From contig CP154954.1 of the NCBI GenBank assembly GCA_039621445.1, forward strand, positions 75,466,634-75,530,633: a stretch of 64,000 nt of DNA. The letters run 5' to 3'. The position numbers and the translations under genes were made by a program. Shown piece after piece: positions 19,917-32,800 of this stretch (positions are counted from its first letter, which is position 1; each line of letters starts with the position of its first letter). The DNA comes from Euglena gracilis. Its lineage: Eukaryota; Euglenida; Euglenophyceae; Euglenales. The notes beneath the pieces are model-generated. The model saw only the letters and a list, made by a program, of their open reading frames with translations, was not told where the DNA came from and made no database searches.

Positions 19917-21566
19917 ATGGGCGGGGTGACCGCCGAAGCTCCTGGCACTGACCCGAACAATGCCGTGGTGGAGCTGGAGGACAGTTCGGACTACTCCGAC
20001 GATGGGAGCCTGGGCCTTCCCATCCCTGCCGAGCTGCAAATATTTTCCCGCTTTCCCCCTTTGTTCTGGATGACACTTTTTACTTGTGGCTGTGGACCCT
20101 GACCAGCAGACGACTGCCCCCCCCCCTCCAGCTTGTCAGGGGCATACATATCGTTGAAGTTTTGCCACCCGTTGTACGGGAATCCCCGCAGGGTTTATGG
20201 GTGGCGGGTGGGGGGGGTCGGACCCCCCCCCCACCAGGCCTTCCCGTATTTTCGGGAGTGCCGATTTCTGGTCAAGGTTTTCCTTCTGCACCAAAGAGAT
20301 TTTCTTTGAGCGGATGCCATGGGGGGGGTCGAACCCCCCCCACCAGGCCTTCCCGTCAGCCCTGTCCCCCCCGCCCCCGTGGCGCTGCAGCCCCCATTCT
20401 CCCAAAGGGGGTGGGGCCACTGCGCCTAGTTGGCCAACCTTTTTCCTGTGCTCCAGAGCTTTTCTTCCTCCCAGAGACTTTCCTGGCTTCTTGCACAGTG
20501 GTCGGCATTATTCTGCCCTGAATGCTCAACTGCTAATTTCTGCTGAAGCCCAAAGTCATCCCTCTGGTCTCATAACAAATCTTGGCCCCGAAAATGAGAG
20601 ATCCAACCACCGCTTGTGGCAACCTTGAAGACAGCAGTTTCCCCCCAAAGGGGGTGTTGCAGGAGCTCATTGTTGATGACTAAACAGGGGTGGTTGGCCA
20701 ATCTTCTGAAGCAGATATGCTGATAAAAAATTGGAAATTCAAATTTGTTGGAATATATTGGAAGTTCAGAGTCCTTCTTTTGACCTCAGTCTTGGAGCCT
20801 GCGTAAAGGAATTTGTATGTCACAAGCTCTTTGCGGCTTCTCTGCTGCAGTGGCTAGATATTCTTCCCAGGAGCGGCGAGGACCTTCAATGGTGCTGCTG
20901 ACTCAGTGTAGCCTGGGTTTCTATTTCTGCCACTGACGGGAAGACACGGACCTATCAATGTTGCATCGCGATGAGACGATGCATGCATTGATGCTCCAGT
21001 GTTTCCGGTGGCTGGCTGATGTCACTGCTCCATCCCTCGATCATTCCCAACACTTTTTGCCTTTTAATTCTCATTTGTTCTCCGGTAGTTGCACACCACA
21101 GGTGTGTATGCATGCCCACATACACATGCATGCCTGTGCAAGGAGGATGGGTGGGATATATATATATATATATATATGTATATACATGTATATATACATA
21201 TATATGTATATTATTTAATTTTGTAAAAATTGTAAATTCTTTGTTTCTTTTTGCTTTGCGGACGCAAACATATGTGTGGCAGGCTGGGCCAGACAGCCCC
21301 TGGCGGGGACGGGGCTCTGCAAGAGGTGGAGGCGGTGGGGGAGTGGTATGATGACTGTGTGCGCCGCGCGGCGGCGTACCTGAACGCCGAGGCTTCCAAC
21401 GACATCGAGGAGGTCGAGGCTTTGAGCCATGTCTTGTCCGGTGATTTGATACACAGGAGGGTGCTTCGACCTGTTTGAGCACACAAATTATGTATTATGG
21501 ATATTATGTACATTATATTATGCGTATATTATGCATAACATTATATGTATTATTATATATATGTAT

Positions 21567-21649
<83 letters not shown>

Positions 21650-23050
21650 TAAACGGCATACACCGCCCGGGACTAATGGGGCGTTCCTCTCGTACGTGCA
21701 ACGTCCTGCCCCTGCACCACGACGGGTCCATGGCGTCCACGGCGTCGGAGGAGTGGGCAGTGGAGGCAATTCTGCGGCGGCGGACAGTCAAAGGCCAGCC
21801 ACAGTACCTGGTGCGGTGGCGCGGGCACGCTCAGCCCAGCTGGGAGTGGGAGGAGGATCTCGAGGACCGGCCAGGGAGGCCCGTGCAGCTGTTCCTCCGA
21901 GCACCTCCCGTCTGTGAGAGTCTGGATGGTTCATTCACTGACGGGAAGACACTCCATAAGGCATTTGTGCCTTTAAGGGAGTCTGTTTTTGGTGTCTTAC
22001 AATTTGAGCGAGGATGGATATTGGATATCGGCCCAGATCGGTTTATCTGAAACGGTTTATCGGACCCAATATCGTAAAATACTGGCTTTATTAGGGGGGG
22101 ACGTACTTTTTTTGTTGTTTTTTTGGATAATTTTGAGTTTCTCCAAAACACAATAATGAGGATATTGGGGCACAAAATGATCATATCGGTTTTATCGACT
22201 TTTATCGATGATATTTTGGTGTCAATCTGCCCAATTTTTGCGGGACCCCCCTAAAACCAATATCAATATCCATCCTTGTTCTGAGGCATTGTCTTTCTGT
22301 AGGGGACAAATGTCGCCTTTTTGATGATTTAAATCCATCCGCCAGGCCATGATTCATTGTCGAACACTGAGTTCGACAGTTTAGGCGAGTGATAGTGTAA
22401 AGTGGAGCCCCCACAGTACCCCACAGTACCCCACAGTACCCCCCACCCCCCCCCACGCCCCCCCACACCCCCCCACACCCCCCCACCCCCCCCACACATG
22501 CCCCCCACAGTACCCCACACTTAAGTGTGGGGGCTCCACTTTATGCCATGTGTGGTTTCTGCTGTGCGGCACGGAATCCACACGGTGCCTCCACCACCAC
22601 ACCCCGTGCATGCGCGCGCTTTTCCCGTGCGTGCGCGCGTTTTTCCCGTGTGCGCGCGCTTTTCCCGTGCGTGTGCGCGCTTTTCCCGTGCGTGCACGCG
22701 CTTTTCCCGTGCGTGCACGCGTTTTTCCCGTGCGTGCGCGCTTTTCCCGTGCACGCACGCGCTTTTCCCGTGTGTGCACGTGCTTTTCCCGTGCGTGCAC
22801 GCGCTTTTCCTGTGCGCGCGTGCTTTTCCCGTGTGTGCGCGCTTTTCCCGTGCGTGCACGCACTTTTCCCGTGTGCGTGCGCGCTTTTCCCGTGCGCGCG
22901 CGCCGTGGCTGCCCCCGCAGCGGCGGTCCCTGCGGCCAGGGGTACGGCGGCTGGCTGGAGCGGTTCCTGGAGGATGAGGCGGCCCGCGCCCGGCGCGGCG
23001 GCTTGCCGGTGGCGGCGGCTCTGGCACGATGCGGCGCGGGATGGCTCCTG
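19917..23050 (+). CDS. Chromodomain protein, N-terminal exons
   Basis: Exons: 19917-20035 (ATG in CCCATGGG context), 21283-21412, 21754-21909 and probably 22921 to about 23001 or 23049. The first encodes a short acidic N-terminus with VVELEDSSDYSDD, a hydrophobic core followed by Asp/Glu/Ser that resembles a SUMO-interaction motif. The second has EWYDDCVRRAAAYLNAE. Joining GAG-GAG to TGG across the intron gives EEWAVEAILRRRTVKGQ and QYLVRWRGHAQPSWEWEEDL, a chromodomain with the three-strand pattern and cage aromatics (W/Y, W, W) seen in HP1-type domains, which bind methyl-lysine. Intron 1 fits GC-AG and intron 2 GT-AG, both in frame. The fourth (GYGGWLERFLEDEAARARRG) has good codon bias, but its phase from exon 3 needs a GC donor inside exon 3 or a missed exon. 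The product may continue into the PARP-like exons from 26877. Confidence 0.78.
20166..20388. mobile_element. Partial MITE of the GGGTCGACCC family, intron 1 of the chromodomain gene
   Basis: TACGGGAATCCCCGCAGG near the left and CCAGGCCTTCCCGTCAGCCCTG at the right, with GGGTCGGACCCCCC and GGGTCGAACCCCCC blocks inside, match the layout of the 12638-13245 element. The left end has diverged and no target duplication is evident. Confidence 0.5.
21160..21660. repeat. (TA)n microsatellites flanking and inside chromodomain-gene introns
   Basis: TA/TG-rich runs occupy 21160-21215 and, within the intron between exons 2 and 3, 21570-21646, where about 38 TA units are uninterrupted. The intervening exon at 21283-21412 is annotated separately. 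Confidence 0.9.
22398..22543. repeat. 146-bp element with 18-bp perfect inverted ends
   Basis: TAAAGTGGAGCCCCCACA is mirrored exactly by TGTGGGGGCTCCACTTTA. Between them lie CAGTACCCCA repeats at both sides and a CCCCCAC-rich core. No 8-bp duplication is seen. It directly precedes the GCGCTTTTCCC minisatellite. Confidence 0.8.
22615..22912. repeat. 19-23 bp minisatellite, about 14 copies, alternating purine-pyrimidine
   Basis: The unit is GCGCTTTTCCCGTGCGTGC, with AC or GT pairs added or lost so that copies range from 19 to 23 bp. Between the TTTTCCC blocks the sequence alternates G/A with C/T (GTGCGTGCGCGC), which favours Z-DNA. The array ends a few bases before the GCCCCCGCAG acceptor at 22920. 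It translates in all frames into Lys/Arg-Ser-Ala-His or Cys-Ala-Arg-Phe strings; I treat it as non-coding. Confidence 0.92.
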
Positions 23051-26000
23051 TCGCGTTTTTGTTGTTGTTGGTGACACTGGAGCCGTTCGGTGTGCATTTC
23101 CCGACTACTTTACGTCACGGGTTAATGACTCTCATTCTGCACAGCAGAACGAAGGCGGCAAAGGCCTCAAAAAGGGTACATCGGCGGATCCTCTTGCACA
23201 TTTTGATTGCAGTTCTGCACCCACTGCTAAATAACTGCGTTTTTTTTTGTCAAAGGCAAAGCTTGGAAGAGCCCCTACTGGAGGGCGGCAGTCAATTTGA
23301 AATAATTCAAACAATTAAAATACCTTCAGAGAGAATAGCTGGTTTCGCAAATACATGGCTACAATGAGAACAGCGGGACAGCAAAGCTCTTGGCCAAGCG
23401 CGATAAAAAAGGGGGCCATATGTTGGCCCAAACAACCCGCAGCGCCACATCCCATGTGTTGCTGAGGTCAACGTTACGGGGGGCTCCAACACGCAGGGGG
23501 TCAACCAGCCAGGCTCAGCAGTCAGCCCATGGTTTCTCATTTTAGACAAACCCTTCAATTTACAGATTTTCGTACATATTTTCACTCAGTTTTTCATCTT
23601 CACAATTATGCCTGGGTTTTTCCCCCCCCCCCCCCCCAATGGGTTTTCCCGGCCCTGTTTTGGGTATTTTATGCTTTTGCTGAATCACGGTGTCCAGTGA
23701 AATCCAGTTTTCCCGATCCAAAAAAAGCTGCTCAAAAATTTCTCCATTTCCTTCTTTTCTTTGGGTTGAGATGATCTTTATATTGGTCGGCCAGGGGGCT
23801 GGGTTACTCAATGGAGGGGCTAGTGCAGGGTTCAATATAAGGAGGGCTTATGGGGTTTAGGTGGGGAGGTGTCCCCCCTACCCCACCCCCCTCTTAAGGG
23901 CATTTCGCTCCAAATTCTGTATTGTTTTGGCCTGTCTTGACTTGCCGTTTCCAGGCCATTTCCAGGTCTAAAATTTGGAAGTTTCAAAATATCTCGAAAA
24001 TGATGGCCAACCAAAGGGCAATCACTGGGGACCTAAAACAAGGCCCAGGGACCCTCTATCGCCTTGCTTAGGGCCAGCTGCGCGCCTGGCCCAAATTCCA
24101 GCGCGCTTTGGCATCTTTGGGCCATTTGCTGGTCACAAAAAAAATCGGAAAATCCAAAACATTCTCCAAACTGGTTGGGGATGAAGGGAAATCACTGGGG
24201 ACCTGAAGCCATAGGGACCCCTCTCTCACCGGGACGTCCAGCGCCAGCTGTGCGCCTGTTCCAGGTCGCAGGGCTGCCGGACAGGGGGGCCGGGCCAACG
24301 GGCCGCCGGCCAGGCCTGGCCTCCTGGCCGGGCCAGGCTGGGCCAGGCTGGATCCTTGTGTCCACTGCCCTGGCCGGGCCGGGCTGGTTGCTTGGCACCA
24401 TCAGGCAGGTAAAGAGCTCGGCGCTGCACAAAACCTGGTGTCCCCCCCCCAATGGACTGGTGGGGGGTCCAACCCATCCCTCACCTGCCCTTTTTTCGGG
24501 GCCAGGTGGCATGAGCGTGCCAAACAAACAGCCACTAACCTGTTTCCACCTCCTTTTGCATAGAAGCATCACATTTGCTCAAATCTCAAACAGCAACCGA
24601 ATGGCAATCGGAGCCACTCAGGGATTTTTATTCATTTGGATGCAAGGTGGTTGTGTTTCTTGTCGGCAATGATATAATAATTCAATAAAAATGCTTGTCA
24701 ATTGGCGAATTTGAAATACGACATTTTTTTGCCATTCCTGAGCTTCTGAACAGGGCTCACCCACAGAGCCTTGCACGCACGTGCGACTGACCCGACCAGG
24801 CCCGACTACAGCACCAGAATGGGAAGTACCTGTAGGTGCCTCCCCTTAGGCACCCAGAGACCCCTCCCCCCCACAGTGTTCCTGCAACAGTAACAAAGAA
24901 CTTCGTCCCGCCGTCCCCTCCATCTACATTCCATCCCGCCTTCCCGTCCCTCCGGATGCGCCAATTCCCCCGCTCCATCAACGGGGCGGCTTCTCTCCCG
25001 AACAGTCCCCTTCTGTCCCGCCCTTTTTTTGTGGAACTCCTTGTCTGGGCACTTGCCGAAGCACCATCCCCCCACCGATTCTAACCCATCTTTTAAAGGA
25101 CATGATCCCATAAAGTACCTTTTTTGCTAAGTGTTTTTTGTGTGATATTTCTTGGAAACATGTGATGATGCAGATACTCCTGAAGTTTGGAATAGGGGAG
25201 GGAAAAAGAAGGGAGGTTCGGGCTTCTTTTCAAGTCAGAAGGAGGTGGGTGGGTGGGTGGGTGGGTGGGTGGTCCGGGACTGGCCCAATTTGCGCCGAAA
25301 TTTTTCTTTGAAAATGCCTTCAAACGTCCCGATTTTTTTGTGGGTCCCCCTCCTGCCCCCCCCCCCCAGGGGCGATCCCTTGCCAGGCTGGGTGGGCGGA
25401 GGGGGACCCCCGGGGTCTTAAAAAGATGCCTTGAGAGGTTGTCGCTGTGACGGACTTTTTAATCTCCCGGGCTGAAATTCTCTCCTGAGTCTTCCCAATT
25501 CTCAGGTGTTTTTTTCCAGAGGTTTCAGAGGTTCTTCAAAAACAAATTGGGTGTTCCTGTCCGGTGCAGTGCATTTCCTTGGCGTGTGCCCCACGGTGTA
25601 CTGAAGTGAAGCGTGTGCAGGTTGGGCCCAGTTGTGGCAGCCCCGAGATGGGTCCATCCAGAACCTGGTGAGAATGTGTTCTGGCGTTTTTATATTATTT
25701 GAAGCCCAAAACTTTCCACAAATGAGATAATTTTGGTCTTTTTGTATCCTGCCAAGCGTTTGCATGTGAGTGGTGTGAGTTGTGTGTACCTGACAATTTA
25801 TTTCCTTTTTCTCAAAGTGAATCACCCAAAAAATGAATACGCGAGTCACCTAAAACCACACACTGAAGTTTTGGACAAGCTTTTTTTTTTATTATAAAAA
25901 AGCAAGTCACCTGAATAATTTAAACCTTGCAAACCACTTCATTTCTTTTTGAAGCCATTGCTGAGTCCGCATCAATTTTTTTTCCACCAGGTTTGGTTTC

Positions 26001-26695
26001 ATCAAGGACGTTGAAACTATTTCATCTCATTACATGGGTTTCGGGGCCTCTTGTTCCCCTCCCCTTGAGGACTATTTTTATTTGCTTTGGTTCCTTGGAT
26101 TAATAATCAGAACAAGCAGCAACGAACATGGAAAGGGAGTCTGCAGTCGTGTTGTTTGTACGGGGACGTATGGGTTTGTTTTTGTTTTACCACCGATCAT
26201 TCTTAAAGTGCTACAAATCCCCACATATTGCACCTGACTTCTCTGGATGAATAGCACACACTGAATGCTCCTCAATATTTGTTTGCCACCCATGCCAGGG
26301 GTTATACAATGCGCTCTGGAAATGATGGTATTGGACCACAGTGTCGTAGACTCGTGTAGTATCGTAGACTCATGTCAGAAAGAGAAGCGTTTCGGACTCA
26401 TAAAAACCACACATGTGGTTCCGGGTTCTTAATGGAAAGCACTGGCCCAACCAACCAGCCAGCCTTTTCTTCCATCCAGCAAACCGTCAGGACCAGCTCA
26501 GGCCAGCTGGGCTGAGCCCAAAAAGTTTTGGCGCAAATGAAGCGCAATTTGGGGAGATTTTCTTCCTTTTTTTTGCTGGGCTGTTTTGCCACGATGATTT
26601 GCCTTGATTTGCTTTCTTTGACTGACGATTGCCTTGATTACCAGCCAGGTTCAATCTGGCAGCCAGAACTGTTTCCCAGCCGGCCCCCTTTGGTG
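23051..26695. other. Long intron or intergenic stretch
   Basis: No exon with a domain motif. Contents: a left MITE end CAGGGTTCAATATAAGG at 23824 followed by GGTTTAGGTGGGG; an imperfect GGCCGGGCCAGGCTGG repeat at 24280-24390; TGGG repeats at 25245-25272; and pyrimidine-rich sequence at 24840-25080. If the chromodomain and PARP-like exons form one gene, this is its largest intron. Confidence 0.45.
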
Positions 26696-26738
26696 TGTGT
26701 GTGTGTGTGTGTGTGTGTGTGCATGTGCGCGCGCGCGC

Positions 26739-26798
<60 letters not shown>

Positions 26799-26830
26799 AT
26801 CTGTGTGTGCATCTGTGTGTGCATGTGCGT
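26696..26830. repeat. (GT)n microsatellite
   Basis: Two GT runs separated by GCATGTGCGCGCGCGCCC, then GCATCTGTGT repeats. It lies in the intron immediately before the first PARP-gene exon at 26877. Confidence 0.95.
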
Positions 26831-26876
26831 GACGGTTGCCAACACATGTGGGTTGCAAATGGCCAGTGCAGACCAG

Positions 26877-29800
26877 AGGGGGGCTGTCTGGGAGTACCTC
26901 TGGCCGGACTTCAAGTTCCGCATCCAGACCGCGTTCAAGCGGGCGCACACCGACAGCTGCATCAGCCGCATCCAAGCCAGCGGTCCCACAGATTTGATAT
27001 TTGCCACTGGCCCGGCAACCTTCACACCCCTCGTGCGCCTGGCAACCCTCCTTACATACAAATAGCCCCCCCCCCAATTCTTAACATGCAAAAAAATTTT
27101 GCCCGCCAACGTTTGATCCCCAAGCCAGCCAAGGCTTATTTTCAATTGTGGGCCGGGCCAAGCGCCCGTGGGGGGGTAAGGACCGCCATGGGTGGACCAA
27201 GACATTGTCAAGCAGGGATGTGCCAACATCCGTGCGGGACTAGCAGTTGGCTTTGCAGTGTCTGATAATTGAGTTCGACTGTGTGTTGTGGACATGGGGC
27301 GTGAAGGAAGTGTGGTACATTCGGGTGGGTTGTTGAAGTAGGATTCATCGAGGAAGAACAATTCAACTGGTATCCGCCAAATTATAAGAAAAGGTTCCTA
27401 GTGTTTGCCTGTTATTTTCTTGGGGCTAGCAATTTTTTTGATGGACCAAAAGGAGCACGAACACATCCTTGATGTGTGATCATGCCCAAGGAGGCTGTAG
27501 AGGAATTTCTTTGAAAATAACCTCATGTCTGTCTTCCCATGGCTTTTCAAATCGCTGAAACGCAAGCGAGTTTTGGTCAATAAGAATTTTCTTGGATATA
27601 GAGGGATTGTAGAGGTTGAGGTGACTTACTCTCTACCTCTACCTCTACCTCTTTCCCTCTACCTCTATTCAGCGACCCATTTTGTCACCCGAAAATGACC
27701 CCACCCCGAAAACCCAAAACCTGAGAGCAGCTGCACTAGTATTGTTGATGCGTTGCTATTGGGCATCAGATGCTGCCGATGTGATCAGGCACGGGGGGGG
27801 GGTGGACCCCCCATGTTAACTTCGGGAACACGGGGTGTCCAGGGGTTCCCCCTTCCATGACCGAACCAACCCCATTTTCCTTTGGGACAAAATCGGCCCA
27901 AAATTGTCCATTTTGGATTTTTTGGCAATTTTTGGTAACCCCTCTACCCCAAAGTGTGGCAAAAAAAGATTTTGGGCAGATTTTGGGAATCCCAAAACCG
28001 ACTTTCCTTTGGCGGTTGGGGTGGGGGGGGGGCTCGAACCCTCCCCTCTGTTCACTTGGGGAGTGAACTACATGGGGGGAGGTCCTGGGGCCAGAACTGG
28101 ATGACCACGTCCCCAGTGTCTCATATGGGGGAGGAGGATTTTCTGGAAATTCTTGTATCTCTCGTTTGGTGGGACGTTTCCTTGGTGGGTTGTTGTCTGG
28201 GGTTTATTTTCGTATATTTTATTATTTCTGAATTCATTTCTTTATCATATTTACATATTATATAATTTATATGTGTTTATTTACTGTATTTATATATATA
28301 TTTCTTCATATTTGTTATTTTTTGGCGACCATTTGTGAGTAAGCGTCTCAAATTTCATATGATGCAAAAACCTATGCCTTTTCTTTCTGTGCTTCCATGC
28401 CTGCATTTTTCTGATTGTCGCTTCTTCGAAGGCAGATTAGGACCTCTGCCGCCGAACATTGTCGACCCCATCCGGGCTGAAGAGTTCATGCGGCAGTGGC
28501 ATAACTCCGGATGGGGAGCTGTGACGTTACTGTCAACTGGATGCAGGGGACGCTGTGCCCGAGGAAAGGCTTAAAAAGTTCCTAAACAGTTCGTACCTCC
28601 CCCCCCCCTTGTCCAACGACCGGCCTTGTCCAACGACCACCCCCCCGGTCAGTAGCGATCTTTTTCCTGGTGATCTTTTTTCCCAGACCTTTCCAGATCT
28701 TTTTTTTGCGTTCTTACCTCCAGCCTTTTCTTACAACTTTCATGGCAGATTTTGTACCTGGTCAACAAGTTTTTTTTTGTCTGGTTTCCTGCAAATCAGC
28801 AACTTTTGGCCTTTTTTTGGCCATGTTTTGGCCATTTTGGCCACTCTGGGCTGCATTTGGCAAATTAGGCCACTTTGGATGCTTTGAATGCATTTTTTGC
28901 TTCATTTATGCCAATTTTTGGCTGCTTCTGGCTATTTTTGCACATTGGTGGCCATTTTAAACCACTTCTGGCTGCTTTTATCCACTTTTTGACCATTTTG
29001 ACCATTTTGGGCCATTTTGTGACCATTTTGCGACCATTTTGTGCACGCGGGAGAAAAATTTTTTGACCCCGGTCTTGTCTAACGACCCCCCCCCCCCCCC
29101 GGTCAGTAGCGATGTTTGGCCAAAATAGCGACCACCCCCCCGGATCAGTAGCGATATTTAGTGGTCGTTGGACAAGTGGGGGGGGGAGGTGGTATTCACA
29201 CATTTTGCTTTTTACAATTGTCATTATCATTATTATTACTAAAAAAATGTTGTTGTTGTTGTTTTTATTATTATTACTATTATAAGGATTTAAGTTTCGA
29301 ATATTATTGAAATTGTCGTCACCGATTTTTTTCTTCACTCATGCATTGTGATTGAAGAATCAGGAGGAGATCATCGTATCCCAGAGTTTTGTTTTGTCTC
29401 ATTTGCACAATGGCTCAAAAATCCACCTTTTCCTTCTGGGTGTTGGGAATCAAGTCTTTGAATTAGGAAGACAGAAGCAGGGTTGTTGTACATTGTCGGG
29501 GCATTTCTCACACAGATGGCAAAAAAAAACAAAATTTTGCCTTTCCCCAGCGTTCAATCAGAATGATGAAGAATATCAGAGAATGATGGCGCTCCACAAG
29601 CAGGGTTCGATATAAGTAGGGCGTATGGGGTTTAGGTGGGGGGTGTCCCCCCCCCCCGGACCGGAGGGGGTCCGGACCACCCCTCCCCCCCCACCTGCCA
29701 AGGGGGTCCGGACCCCCCCCACCTGCCAAGGGGGTCCGGACCGACCCCAGGAGTACCACTGACAGCCTGGACCTTCATTGCATTTTTTTGCTGCCATTTT

Positions 29801-32800
29801 TCTTTGCTGTTTGCTGTGACCAATAAAATGCGTGTGCGTTTAGTGCCCGACCCCACACCATTCCTGACAGAAGCATTTTTATGCGCAATGCCACCAACTG
29901 GGCATCTGGCCAGGTGGGTGCATTAGACTATGTTGATGGCAATTAAATCCTGTTGTTCCCCTTCCAGTTCTTCCATGTGTTCTTGGACCCCAACAACACA
30001 TGGATGAAACACATCACTGAGAAAAAAGGCGGGCCGCAACAGCGACCCATCGCCCCAAAACCGACCCCCCTGCCCGTAGTCGGACACCACGTAGCACAAG
30101 GCCCCCCAAAGCCCCGAAGCCCAAGCCGCGGTGTGAGCCACCCCACCCAGTCCCCCGGCGCCAGGTCCAAGGATGCTGTCGTCCCCCTCATGGTGTTCCA
30201 CTGTACGGCGGAGAAGAACGTGCCTGACATCGTGGCCAACGGGCTGGTCATTCCGAGCCAGGCCTGAGTTGGGTGCACAAAAAAATCAACACAGGACTTT
30301 CTTTTTGGTATTTCATTGCTGGAAACACACAGGGTTGGGGGTATCGTTGAATTTTCAGGGTTGCCATTTTGCTGAAGGAAGTCAGAAATCCGCCACTAGA
30401 CCTTTTTGGACCCCCTGGTTGAATGAATGAATGCACAATATGTGTCATTACGATGCCTCCACCTCTGCTTTGATTACCATGAAAATCATTTCTCTAGATT
30501 TCAACCTTTTTCTCTTGCCTGAGACCCCCCTATCGATGAGTTCTATTTATTTGGTTTTATTTATTCATTTATTTATTTATTTATTTTTCTGCGGCTGGAC
30601 GGTAACATATTTTTCGCTTTCGGGGTGCAAAAATTTTCCAGCTCTGAGCTCCCCCCCCCCTTTCCTCGGTCCCTTAATTAATGCCTGCTCCAGCCAAAGG
30701 CTTGTTGGGATTTTTTTTTTCTGCGGATGTGGGAGGGGGTGGTTTGGGTGAATGTCCACTGTCCGTCAAATTGGACGGGGGTGACTTTCTGATGTGAACC
30801 TCCTCCACCTTGTCCAAGGCACATTCTGTTGTTGGCACCCCCCCCCCCCGCGTCAAAGGCACATTTTGTGGAAAGAACGTTGGTATTTTGTTTCGAAGCT
30901 CTGCCAGAAAATTTAAAATTACCTTGGGGAAGCCTTTTTGGGTCCTGTGGGCCAGACCCATAACGTTGAGGGCCTTTCCTCTGAATTTCAATCGTTTGGC
31001 CCAATGTGTGGTCTCAATTATGCCAAAATTGGTTTCGAAAGGGTTTACTTGGCACTGCCATCCGCAAATGGTTTCTGTCTCATTTATACACCGTGTCAAA
31101 GGTCACATTCCTGTATCATTTCTATGCCTCGGACAAGGGGAAGGGGAAGGTTGTTCAGCAGCCTCATACTGGTGCCCCTCCGGGGGGTCAAGGCTGTACG
31201 GGAATCGGCCAAACAGCCAGGGTGGTGGGTGGGGGGGGCTGCATTGTGGGTTGGGCCCCCTCCCCCACCACCACCCCCTCCAGTATTTCCGGGAGCACCA
31301 AAATTCAAAAAAAAATTCGCCCAATTTTTTTCCCTTCGCCTTCGTCTCCGGGTGGAAAAATCTATGAAGATGCTGTGGTGGGTGGGGGGGTCGATCCCCC
31401 CGGGTGGGGGGGGTCGCCCCCCCCACCCCCCAGGCCTTCCTGTACAGCCTTGCCGGGGGCCTATAATTTGACGGTGGGTTCCTGACCCCGATTTGACCGG
31501 CTGGGACCCAGGTTTGGGGGTATCCTGGAAACCTCGATTTGCCAGCCTCAGGGGGGAGGGGGGGCTTTCTTGGTGGGCAGAGAATTTTTACAGAGTCTTT
31601 CAAAGCTTGTGCCTGTGACATGGCACCACGGACCCAAATGTGAAGGTGGTGCATGGGTCGGCATACGGGGTCGGCATCTACACCTCCAAAGCCCAGCACT
31701 GAGTACCTTTATCCTATGAACGTCACCTCATTTTGAGACCGAAACCACAGTTGTTTTCGATTCAATTGTTGTGATAACTCTGCTCTGGCGACATACTGCT
31801 GAAACAGATCAGATCATTCCCCAACATTTTAAAGATTCTGCGTCTGCAACTTGTCTCTAGTAACGTTTCTGCGATGATGCGTGATGGCCCAAGGGAAGAC
31901 AGTAACAATGCAAGGCTCCAGGTAGAACAACAATGTGCGTTGTGCAGTGTTTTGACAATTTTTATGTTATATTGTGTTTGTATGTTGTGTTTTTTTTCGA
32001 ATTTTTTTTTCTCGCAGAGCTTTCGACTGCGCCCGAGAGGTTTTGAGCAGTTGCTTTTTTTGCAGTTTTTTTTTCTGTTTCTTTTCTTTTTAAAACAGTG
32101 CTGCCAGTGGCCGCCCATTCACGGAGTACGGGTGTAACTACTCCTTTGTGTGTGCAGGGCTGATCGGCAAGCACTACACGTCCGCCCGAGACATTCACGA
32201 CATCGTGGTGTTCTCCCAACAGGTGGGCGCGTCCACTGCGGCTGGCAAGAAGAGTGTCGCAGCTGGCCGGGGTGACAGGAGTACAGCTGATACCCCCCAA
32301 AAAATTGAGCACACCCATTGCTAGTTTGGGGTTCAGCCAACTTGCACAGGGTTGCTGGAATTTGTGGGCCGTTTAAGGAAATTCAGGAAGACACATGAGT
32401 GGCTTCTGCAATTTGGACGAGTTTGATAGGCACACAAGTGTCTCCTCGGCTCTTCGGAATGAAAAGAGAAATCTCATAAGCATAATTGAATGCCACACCT
32501 CTCTATTGGTGTGAAGCACCCCAGTTTCGGCTCCTGGGATCCCAAAAACTGGCGGGGGGGTCTTGTTCCGGTTGAACCCTGAAACTTTGGGTGATGACTT
32601 GAACCCCCCCCCACACCAAAACCAATGGGGGAGTTTGCCGCTATGTGGAAGGGGCCATTCAGGGTTCGATATAAGGAGGGTGTGAGGGGTTTTCCCCATG
32701 GAGGGTGGGGTGTGCCCCCCCCCCTGGATCAAAGAAGGGCGTCCGTACCCTCCCTCCACCTGGCAAGGGGGTCCGGACCGACCCCGGGGGGGGCACCTGG

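Noticed and set aside
22381-23234. Repetitive 170-240 residue frames (His-Gly-Lys-Ser-Ala or Cys-Ala-Arg-Phe)
   Set aside because: The GCGCTTTTCCC minisatellite is open in several frames on both strands; openness reflects unit composition, not selection. Only the segment after 22920 has exon character.
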